This document shows, one piece after another, positions 7,466 through 12,504 of a stretch of DNA of 12,504 nt. This stretch comes from JAVBQJ01 sp031549115 (lineage in GTDB: Bacteria > Verrucomicrobiota > Lentisphaeria > Victivallales > Victivallaceae): contig JAVBQJ010000150.1 in the NCBI GenBank assembly GCA_031549115.1, positions 1-12,504 of the forward strand, read 5' to 3'. Below the pieces are notes generated by a model. That model saw only the letters and a program-made list of their open reading frames with translations. It was not told the DNA's origin and did no database searches. The position numbers and the translations under genes were made by a program. The stretch's first letter is position 1. The number at the start of each line of letters is the position of its first letter.

Positions 7466-8158
7466 TCACATTCCATGCATCAACGCATAGCCCATGGTCG
7501 AATGAGCCGCTCCGGAGGAGTAAGCACTCCGCCGTTGTATCTCGAGCGTATACCACGCTTCGTTTTTGATCGAACCGGAATGACCGTCAGCCCAGAGCAC
7601 ATTGCCGGCGCCGTTGTGCCGCGGTACCATACCGCACTGATATCCTTCCGGAGTCGCAGGCCATTCAAAACAGCTCTGGTATATCACAAAGTGATCCTTG
7701 GTATCGGTCACCACCGGCGTCGTCGTCGGACTGGACAATGCCGTCACAGTACCAACCGGGTCAGTGAAATGTATGAGCACGCTGGTGTCGGTCATGTCTT
7801 GGCCGAAGGCGAAGTTGTAACCGTACTGGTTGTTGAAGCGCGTACCGTCCGGGAAATAAACCCAACCCACGTCATTCTTGCCGATCGACGGGCAATTGAA
7901 CACCGCCGGTGAATTGATGTATTCGTTCATGCAGCCGAACCACTTGACCGTCTTGTCCCAATTCGCGCTCGGCCACGCGTCGTTGTTGTCGCCGGCGTAC
8001 ATCATGGTGCCGAGACCCTGCTGTTTCAAGTTCGAAACGCACTTGATGTTCTGCGCCGATGCCCGGGCTTTGCTCAACGCCGGCAGCAGCATGCTCGCCA
8101 GAATCGCGATGATCGCGATCACGACCAGGAGTTCAATGAGGGTGAAATTTCTTTTCAT
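7466..8158 (-). CDS. Type II secretion-like pseudopilin with H-X9-DG motif
   Basis: This 230-aa protein begins with a class III prepilin leader: MKRN, then F5-T-L-I-E9 and a hydrophobic helix to about residue 28. Cleavage is expected between N4 and F5, with Glu at mature position 5. The usual Gly at -1 is Asn here. The C-terminal half carries the prepilin-type processing-associated H-X9-DG motif (H181, D191-G192), known mainly from Planctomycetota, Verrucomicrobiota and Lentisphaerota. The soluble domain is rich in Asn, Thr and aromatic residues and has several Cys (C40, C76, C89, C163, C175). It probably sits in the inner membrane or forms a surface filament. Its role is unclear, but such proteins are often found beside glycan-degrading genes, as here. 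AAAGGA lies 7 nt before the ATG. Confidence 0.9.
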   Translation of the reverse strand: MKRNFTLIELLVVIAIIAILASMLLPALSKARASAQNIKCVSNLKQQGLGTMMYAGDNNDAWPSANWDKTVKWFGCMNEYINSPAVFNCPSIGKNDVGWVYFPDGTRFNNQYGYNFAFGQDMTDTSVLIHFTDPVGTVTALSSPTTTPVVTDTKDHFVIYQSCFEWPATPEGYQCGMVPRHNGAGNVLWADGHSGSIKNEAWYTLEIQRRSAYSSGAAHSTMGYALMHGM

Positions 8159-8202
8159 GACTTCGTCCTTTCGTTATTTAGTGTTCGTGATAATGGTCTG
8201 TT

Positions 8203-8269
8203 TTTCGCCGCAGGTGCGGCGCTCTGTCGTCTATTTCTCGCCGCAGGTGCGACGCCAGAGTCCGCTCTA
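8203..8269. repeat. Imperfect tandem duplication with hairpin core
   Basis: Two units of about 33-35 bp share tcgccgcaggtgcg(g/a)cg (8205-8221 and 8238-8254) and both end in a tcta. The first core, CGCCGCAGGTGCGGCG, is self-complementary (CGCCGC, AGGT loop, GCGGCG). The second has one mismatch. The form is REP-like. It would lie in the 5' leader of the pseudopilin mRNA. Confidence 0.6.
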
Positions 8270-8270
8270 T

Positions 8271-8313
8271 GTGTAGATCGGATTGTCGCTCATGCTTCCA
8301 ATCCGATCTACAC
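8271..8313. repeat. Perfect 15-bp inverted repeat
   Basis: GTGTAGATCGGATTG (8271-8285) and CAATCCGATCTACAC (8299-8313) are perfect complements around a 13-nt loop. It has no adjacent T-run on either strand, so it is not an intrinsic terminator. It could be a structural element of an RNA or the end of a small mobile element. Confidence 0.75.
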
Positions 8314-8315
8314 CA

Positions 8316-8545
8316 TCGCTACCTCGGGAGGCTTCCGCTCATCTCCCGGTTCGCTTACTATACTTTCGCCCCTTTCGAGGCGCCATGCCGCCTGGGGCGA
8401 CCAGCAGAATTCACCTGCTGGACCGGTGCCTCCGTATGACGGAGTGCAGACCGCCGCTTCGCTCGCTACGTCCTGCGGACTTGCTCTTCCCCCTCGGGAT
8501 TACATCCCTCGGTTTCGGCTTCGCCATCGGCTCTATTTTTATTTT
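8316..8545. ncRNA. Candidate structured RNA or repeat element (strand unknown)
   Basis: Several stable hairpins follow one another: CGGGAG/CTCCCG (8325-8330, 8343-8348), CCAGCAG/CTGCTGG (8401-8407, 8415-8421), TGC-CTCCGT/ACGGAG-t-GCA (8427-8448) and GGGAT/ATCCC (8496-8508). On the plus strand they lead into a T-rich run, which would suit a transcript ending there. On the minus strand they would be in the leader of the pseudopilin mRNA. I do not recognise a known RNA family, and repeat DNA is an equally good explanation. Confidence 0.35.
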
Positions 8546-8565
8546 TTTTATTTTTTAAAACTTTT

Positions 8566-9888
8566 TCAAACATCGCGCGGGTCGGGGGCGGGCAGCACGT
8601 TCCACACCTGCCACAGCGACCACTTGTCTCCGGCGCGGCAGCGCGCCCGCAGCATGCTCCACTCGAAGCGCATCCAGCTCAACGGCAAATCCACCGTCAC
8701 CTCGCCGCCCTGCGCCGGTACCCCCGGCACCGGCTCGAAGCTGAATCCGCCGTCGTAACTGATTTCCAACACCGTCTCCGCCACCGGTGTCCCGGTCAAT
8801 ACATTCGCTTTCGGCGTCAACCGGACGCGCCGGGCTTCCGGCGTCACCTCCATCGCCAACTCCGGCGCCCCCTCCGCCGTCCGGATCAGCCGCATCCCGT
8901 CCAGCATGCCTTCCATACGCCCGTCCACCGATTCGCCGCGCTCGTTCACCAGCGAATACCAGCGGTAATCGTAATAGCCGTCATACGCGAATATCCCCGA
9001 ACCGCCGAAGCCGAGCCGGAACGGCGTCAACAGATAATCGGCGATATCGTCACGTATCGAAATTGCAGCGAAATCGGCCGGTGTCCCCTCCAGGTCATGC
9101 ATCGGCAAGTGGGCGTCGGAGACGATCGCCCGGGCGGTGCCCTGCGCCCCGTAAATACATACCAGCTCCGCCGGTGTGCGTCCGTAGACCCGGGCAAACT
9201 CCCGTTGCAGCTTGCGCAACCGTTTTTCCCCGTAGCGATTGGCCCAGAACACCGAACAATAGGAAGTGTTTTCGCCACCGTAAAACAGTGTCCCCGCCGA
9301 ATGACTCTCGGTACCGTCCTGATTCGGATGGTCGGTGTGATTGACGATCACCGGGACGCCGGGCGCGTATTTTTCAAACGCCTGCACGATCTTCTGCAGA
9401 TGTTCGAGCACCCCCGGCGTGCTTTCGGGATCGAGGTTGATTTCGATTTCATCCTCGACATAGTAGCCGTCCGGATTGAAACGGCTCAGATAACGCACCG
9501 TCTCCGCCACCTCCTGCTCGGTGCGCTCCGACCACGGCGCCCGCGGATTGGGGGCGATCATCCCCGGAATCACCTCGATATCCCACTGGTGCGCCACCTC
9601 GTGCAGCCCCTGCGGCGCCAATTCCAGGTACACCCGGGAAAGGAGGATCAAGCGAGTCACGCCGTGCGACGCCAACTGCGCCAACATCTGCGGCATCTGC
9701 AAATTGCCCGGATGCCGGGCGCTGTTCAAGTATACGGTCAGCGAAAACCGCTTCCCCGTATCCCAGTCATTGGCGGCGCGCTCCTGCCGCAACTGCTCCG
9801 GGGCCGCCGGTTCCACGGCAGTCGTACACGCATTCACTCCGATTGCCGCCGCCAGCAGCAGCGCCCGACGCCAGAATTCACCTTTCAT
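8566..9888 (-). CDS. Lipoprotein with TIM-barrel hydrolase-like domain
   Basis: This 440-aa protein starts MKGEFWRR, then has a hydrophobic stretch and a lipobox GVNAC, with the acylated Cys at residue 21. It should be exported and anchored in a membrane by lipid. The body (about 45-335) looks like a TIM barrel with alternating strands and helices: RLILLSR, IEVIPGMIAPNP, and DGYYVEDEIEINLD (140-153), whose acidic cluster at a strand end is a possible catalytic site. VIVNHTDHP and GIFAYDGYYDYRW follow. The last 100 residues look like an Ig-like or carbohydrate-binding beta domain. I cannot name a family; an extracytoplasmic glycan hydrolase is inferred. The ATG at 9888 is chosen because AAGGAG lies 7 nt upstream (9896-9901). 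An in-frame ATG at 9909 would add 7 residues but lies inside the operator-like repeat. Confidence 0.75.
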   Translation of the reverse strand: MKGEFWRRALLLAAAIGVNACTTAVEPAAPEQLRQERAANDWDTGKRFSLTVYLNSARHPGNLQMPQMLAQLASHGVTRLILLSRVYLELAPQGLHEVAHQWDIEVIPGMIAPNPRAPWSERTEQEVAETVRYLSRFNPDGYYVEDEIEINLDPESTPGVLEHLQKIVQAFEKYAPGVPVIVNHTDHPNQDGTESHSAGTLFYGGENTSYCSVFWANRYGEKRLRKLQREFARVYGRTPAELVCIYGAQGTARAIVSDAHLPMHDLEGTPADFAAISIRDDIADYLLTPFRLGFGGSGIFAYDGYYDYRWYSLVNERGESVDGRMEGMLDGMRLIRTAEGAPELAMEVTPEARRVRLTPKANVLTGTPVAETVLEISYDGGFSFEPVPGVPAQGGEVTVDLPLSWMRFEWSMLRARCRAGDKWSLWQVWNVLPAPDPRDV

Positions 9889-9895
9889 CCAATCG

Positions 9896-9901
9896 CTCCT
9901 T
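9896..9901 (-). promoter_or_regulatory. Ribosome binding site deciding the lipoprotein start
   Basis: AAGGAG on the minus strand lies 7 nt before the ATG at 9886-9888. The upstream ATG at 9907-9909 has only AGGA about 5 nt away and gives a worse signal peptide. Confidence 0.75.
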
Positions 9902-9903
9902 CG

Positions 9904-9956
9904 TTGCATTGTTTCCTATATAATTATAAATCAAAATGCGTGTGGAAACAATGCAA
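9904..9956. promoter_or_regulatory. 13-bp inverted repeat flanking the lipoprotein promoter
   Basis: TTGCATTGTTTCC (9904-9916) and GGAAACAATGCAA (9944-9956) are perfect complements, 40 bp apart centre to centre, which is close to four helical turns. One arm covers the -35 box and the other covers the predicted transcription start. This is the shape of an operator pair for a regulator that bridges or blocks the promoter. The divergent AraC-family gene is the obvious candidate, though AraC-type sites are more often direct repeats. Confidence 0.65.
9923..9951 (-). promoter_or_regulatory. Sigma70-type promoter of the lipoprotein gene
   Basis: On the minus strand TTGTTT (9946-9951), 17 bp and a perfect TATAAT (9923-9928) form the promoter. 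The start is predicted near 9916, giving a leader of about 28 nt. The weak -35 suits an activator- or repressor-controlled promoter. Confidence 0.7.
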
Positions 9957-10004
9957 AAAAACGGCTTTTTTGTGTGTAATCGAGGCTTCAGCTCGCGAAA
10001 AAAT

Positions 10005-10032
10005 TTGACAAACCAATAATTGGCAATATCTT
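10005..10032 (+). promoter_or_regulatory. Promoter of the AraC-family regulator gene
   Basis: A perfect TTGACA (10005-10010), 16 bp and TATCTT (10027-10032) precede the gene. The start near 10039 excludes the upstream in-frame ATG at 10020 and supports translation from 10059. AGGAAA (10045-10050) is the likely ribosome binding site, with a fairly long spacing. Confidence 0.55.
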
Positions 10033-10058
10033 ATACATCAAACCAGGAAACCGATTCT

Positions 10059-10886
10059 ATGAACAGAAAAATCCACGCTTTTACCCACACCCCTTATCCG
10101 ACCATGGAAGTGCTGATCTGCCGGCACGACTGGATCGAGGAGTGGAAGTTTCACAACAACCGGACCCCCTTCTGGCGTCTGTTTTTCGCCTGCAACCAGA
10201 CCGGCAGGGTGCGGTGGGAGGGCAACTGGTATGAACTGAAACAGCACGAAGTCATGCTGATCGCCCCGGAAACCGAATTCGACTGCTATGCCGAAAACGA
10301 CGAGCTGGAATTATTTTACATCCACTTCGTCATCGGAGACGCCTTTGCCGAATGCCGCAATTTCATCTGCCGCCTGCCGCCGCCACCGGCCATGGCCCGG
10401 CTGATCGACGAAGTCATCGAACACCTGCGCGGCGACGACACCGGGCGCCAGGCCCGCTTTCAGGCGCTGGCGATCGTGGCTCTGGTCGCGGGCGCGCTGC
10501 CGGAGAAATACCTGCGTAACTTCAAACATATCGAACCGCGACTGCTCCGCGCCTACGAAACCATCCGCCACCACTTCACCAGCGATTACACCAACGCCGA
10601 ACTGGCGCGGATGTCGGGGATGAGCCTGTCGGCCTTTTCGCGCAACTTCACCGGGGGATTCGGCATCACTCCGCGCCAGCTTGCGATCCAGGAGCGGCTG
10701 CGTCACGCCACCGTTTTGCTGCTGCAGAGCAGCCAGCCGATCGATGCCATCGCCAAAGCCAGCGGCTTCTGCGACCGCTACTACTTCAGCCGCGCCTTCC
10801 GTCAATACCGCGGCTGCTCACCGGCGGCATTCCGGCGCGAACACTCCTCGCTATCCTCTCCTCCGGAGGTGAAAGCGCTGGCATGA
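10059..10886 (+). CDS. AraC-family transcriptional regulator
   Basis: This 275-aa DNA-binding protein has an N-terminal cupin-like sensor domain (about 1-105; WRLFFACNQTGRVRW, then a YELKQHEVMLIAPETEF segment typical of the AraC ligand pocket). The C-terminal region holds two helix-turn-helix motifs: about 178-199 (NAELARMSGMSLSAFSRNF) and about 228-250 (IDAIAKASGFCDRYYFSRAF), ending in the family signature GCSPAAFRR (252-260). It probably senses a sugar, which cannot be told from the sequence. It is divergent from the lipoprotein gene with a 170-bp shared regulatory region containing the 13-bp inverted repeat, so it likely controls that cluster and perhaps itself. The start at 10059 is preferred over 10020 because of the promoter position and the better ribosome binding site. 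Confidence 0.93.
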   Translation: MNRKIHAFTHTPYPTMEVLICRHDWIEEWKFHNNRTPFWRLFFACNQTGRVRWEGNWYELKQHEVMLIAPETEFDCYAENDELELFYIHFVIGDAFAECRNFICRLPPPPAMARLIDEVIEHLRGDDTGRQARFQALAIVALVAGALPEKYLRNFKHIEPRLLRAYETIRHHFTSDYTNAELARMSGMSLSAFSRNFTGGFGITPRQLAIQERLRHATVLLLQSSQPIDAIAKASGFCDRYYFSRAFRQYRGCSPAAFRREHSSLSSPPEVKALA

Positions 10887-10887
10887 C

Positions 10888-10965
10888 TTACAAAAATGTA
10901 ACTTTCCTGTCTTTCGATCCATTACAAAATTGTAATGAGCATAGTGCGTAATTACATTTTTGTAA
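10888..10965. promoter_or_regulatory. Three palindromic sites TTACA-N4-TGTAA upstream of gdhA
   Basis: Sites lie at 10888-10901 (centre AAAA), 10920-10937 (CATTACAA-AA-TTGTAATG, 8-bp arms) and 10952-10965 (centre TTTT, the exact reverse complement of the first). Centres are 34 and 30 bp apart. Relative to the predicted gdhA start they are at about -165, -131 and -101, the normal range for activator sites of sigma54 promoters. The binding protein is unknown. The 5-4-5 geometry resembles FNR/CRP-type boxes, but the sequence differs from the FNR consensus. Confidence 0.75.
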
Positions 10966-11033
10966 CAAACCAGCAAAGGCAAAAAAAGCCATAAAACACT
11001 AAAAATAAATGACATACTCACATACAAAACTTC

Positions 11034-11049
11034 TGGCACGCATCCTGCT
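11034..11049 (+). promoter_or_regulatory. Sigma54 (-24/-12) promoter of gdhA
   Basis: TGGCACGCATCCTGCT matches the consensus TGGCACG-N4-TTGCW with one mismatch. GG (11035-11036) and GC (11047-11048) have the required spacing. The start is predicted near 11060, leaving a leader of about 55 nt. AGAGGA (11102-11107) lies 7 nt before the ATG. This implies control by RpoN and an enhancer-binding protein, fitting nitrogen regulation of ammonium assimilation. Confidence 0.8.
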
Positions 11050-11114
11050 AAATGACCAGAAACAACGCAATCGATAAACCAATGAACCAAATTGGATAGA
11101 AAGAGGATGAATGG

Positions 11115-12458
11115 ATGAACGCTTACGCGCAACAAGTGATGGAATGGCTCAGCAGAACCTGCTTTTATCAGAAGGAATTCATGCAGAGCGTAACCGAAGT
11201 GCTCGGCTCCCTCGGCCCTTTGCTGGATAATGAACCGAAATACGCCAAACACAAGATTCTGGAGCGCATGGTAGTGCCGGAGCGTGCGATCATGTTCCAG
11301 GTCCCGTGGGTCGACGACAAGGGCGAAATCCAGGTCAACCAGGGCTACCGGATTCAGTTCAACAGCGCCATCGGCCCCTACAAGGGCGGGTTGCGCTTCC
11401 ACCCGAGCGTCAACCTCAGCATCCTGAAGTTCCTCGGCTTCGAACAGGTGTTCAAGAACAGCCTGACCACGCTGCCGATGGGCGGCGGCAAAGGCGGCGC
11501 CGACTTCGATCCGAAGGGCAAATCCGACAACGAAGTGATGTCGTTTTGCCACAGCTTCATGCGCGAGCTCTACCGCCACATCGGCCCGAATACCGACGTG
11601 CCCGCCGGCGACATCGGCGTCAGCGGCCGGGAAATCGGTTATCTCTACGGCCAATACAAGCGCATCGTCAACTCCAACGACTCGGTTCTGACCGGCAAAG
11701 GGCTGAACTGGGGCGGCAGCCTGATCCGCCCGGAGGCGACCGGTTACGGCGACGTCTACTTCGCCGAAGAGATGCTGGCGACCCGCAAGATGAACTTCGA
11801 CGGGCTGCGGGTCCTGATCTCCGGCTCCGGCAACGTCGCGCAATACGCGGCGCGCAAGGCGCTGCTGCTGGGCGCCAAGGTACTGACGCTCTCCGACTCC
11901 AACGGCACGCTCCTGAGCGAGGACGGCTTCACCATGGAGTTCCTGCACGAGGTCGCGCATCTGAAGAACGTCACGCGCGGCCGGATTTCCGAATTGCAGG
12001 CGCGCGTGCCGGGCTCAAAGTACTTCGCCAACGCCCGGCCGTGGGAGTTGGCCAAGGCCGAAGTGGCATTGCCGTGCGCGACCCAGAACGAACTGAATGT
12101 CGACGAAGCCAGAACCCTGGTCAAAAACGGCTGTATCTGCGTCGCCGAAGGCGCCAACATGCCGAGCACGCTGGAAGCCACCGAAGTATTCCTGAAGAGC
12201 GGCATCCTGTTCGCGCCGGGCAAAGCTTCGAACGCCGGCGGCGTCGCCACCAGCGGCCTCGAAATGAGCCAGAACGCGATGCGGTTGAACTGGAGCGTCG
12301 AGGAGGTCGACGCCAAGCTCCACACCATCATGAAGAACATTCACGCGGCGGCGCGTTGCGCGGCCACCGAATTCGGCGAGCCCGACAACTACGTGATGGG
12401 CGCCAACATCGCCGGCTTCCGCAAGGTCGCCGACTCGATGATTGCGCTGGGCGTGTAA
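11115..12458 (+). CDS. gdhA: NADP-type glutamate dehydrogenase
   Basis: This 447-aa enzyme catalyses reductive amination of 2-oxoglutarate with ammonium to glutamate; the length equals that of E. coli GdhA. Substrate-binding Lys90 is in GPYKGGLRF and Lys114 in FKNSLTTLPMGGGKGGADFD, with catalytic Lys126 in its GGGKGG; D166 is in VPAGDIGV. The Rossmann motif GSGNVA is at 237-242, and the SDSNG strand end (260-264) fits NADP use. Later motifs are CATQNEL (321-327), AEGANMP (344-350) and NAGGVATSGLEMSQN (373-387). All expected active-site residues are present and the gene is complete. It is the last gene in the window and appears monocistronic here. The sigma54 promoter and three palindromes upstream indicate nitrogen-responsive regulation. 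Confidence 0.97.
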   Translation: MNAYAQQVMEWLSRTCFYQKEFMQSVTEVLGSLGPLLDNEPKYAKHKILERMVVPERAIMFQVPWVDDKGEIQVNQGYRIQFNSAIGPYKGGLRFHPSVNLSILKFLGFEQVFKNSLTTLPMGGGKGGADFDPKGKSDNEVMSFCHSFMRELYRHIGPNTDVPAGDIGVSGREIGYLYGQYKRIVNSNDSVLTGKGLNWGGSLIRPEATGYGDVYFAEEMLATRKMNFDGLRVLISGSGNVAQYAARKALLLGAKVLTLSDSNGTLLSEDGFTMEFLHEVAHLKNVTRGRISELQARVPGSKYFANARPWELAKAEVALPCATQNELNVDEARTLVKNGCICVAEGANMPSTLEATEVFLKSGILFAPGKASNAGGVATSGLEMSQNAMRLNWSVEEVDAKLHTIMKNIHAAARCAATEFGEPDNYVMGANIAGFRKVADSMIALGV

Positions 12459-12504
12459 TCGCCCCGGCAGTCCCCATGCCGAAGACAGATTGAAGAAGAA
12501 TAGG

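Larger units (their letters stand above)
8159..8565. other. 407-bp structured intergenic region
   Basis: This gap lies between the pseudopilin and the lipoprotein gene, both on the minus strand. It contains no convincing gene. Open frames across it have no ribosome binding site and one ends in an Ile/Phe homopolymer encoded by the T-rich tract. It is crowded with inverted repeats: 8206-8254 (two related hairpins), 8271-8313, 8325-8348, 8401-8421, 8427-8448 and 8496-8508. A T-rich run (8535-8556) borders it. I see no clear promoter for the pseudopilin gene. The region may be a long leader, a non-coding RNA gene or a dispersed repeat element. Confidence 0.6.

Noticed and set aside
5396..7912. 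838-codon plus-strand open frame antisense to the GH101-like and pseudopilin genes
   Set aside because: Its translation is rich in His, Arg, Pro and Gln with no domain motifs, it overlaps two genes with clear family features, and the GGAGGA before it touches the ATG. It is a GC-rich antisense artefact.
8271..8313. Similarity of the inverted repeat to sequencing adapter (CCGATCT, GATCTACAC)
   Set aside because: Only 7-9 bases match and the two arms are perfect complements within continuous structured sequence. Adapter contamination is not supported.
8283..8558. 91-codon plus-strand frame in the structured intergenic block
   Set aside because: No ribosome binding site, and its end is encoded by a T-rich tract giving Ile/Phe only. 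Hairpins explain the sequence better.
10020..10058. Upstream ATG extending the AraC-family gene by 13 residues
   Set aside because: It lies within the promoter spacer, before the predicted transcription start, and has no ribosome binding site.
10851..12493. Long open frames overlapping gdhA on both strands
   Set aside because: They mirror gdhA codons and have Arg/Gln- or Val/Ala-rich translations. gdhA itself is full length with all active-site residues.
1..12504. CRISPR arrays, tRNA or rRNA genes, insertion sequences, phage genes
   Set aside because: No regularly spaced repeats, tRNA-like folds, transposase or phage motifs were seen on either strand.

Overview
The window is about 12.5 kb of GC-rich bacterial chromosome with tightly packed genes. 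Most are on the minus strand; an AraC-type regulator and a glutamate dehydrogenase gene lie on the plus strand at the right end. Three traits occur together: a pseudopilin with the 'H-X9-DG' processing-associated motif, several glycoside-hydrolase-like genes without an SusCD system, and an AraC-family regulator. This combination suggests a Lentisphaerota (Victivallis-like) gut carbohydrate degrader. Planctomycetota or Kiritimatiellota cannot be excluded. The taxonomic call is an inference from gene content.

Left part (1-5395, minus strand). A promoter at 5351-5379 drives an apparent operon: malic enzyme (3945-5300), GH2 beta-mannosidase (1440-3941) and an HD-domain phosphohydrolase (787-1443). 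The genes are 3 nt apart and then overlap by ATGA. A second promoter with identical hexamers and spacing sits in the 3' end of the HD gene and probably transcribes an unrecognised 112-aa protein (380-718). Bases 1-379 hold no credible gene, only hairpins and short repeats.

Middle part (5402-9956, minus strand). This is a carbohydrate-related cluster. A lipoprotein with a TIM-barrel-like hydrolase domain (8566-9888) has a good sigma70-type promoter flanked by a 13-bp inverted repeat. After a 407-bp highly structured gap come a pseudopilin (7466-8158) and a cytoplasmic GH101/DUF5696-like protein (5507-7456), closed by tandem intrinsic terminators (5402-5485).

Right part (10059-12458, plus strand). 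The AraC-family regulator is divergent from the lipoprotein gene and is the natural candidate to control the cluster. Downstream, NADP-type glutamate dehydrogenase (gdhA) has a near-consensus sigma54 promoter. Three copies of the palindrome TTACA-N4-TGTAA lie 100-165 bp upstream of its predicted start, the usual place for enhancer-binding activator sites. This is the most striking regulatory architecture in the window. All functional statements rest on reading motifs by eye; no database search was run.
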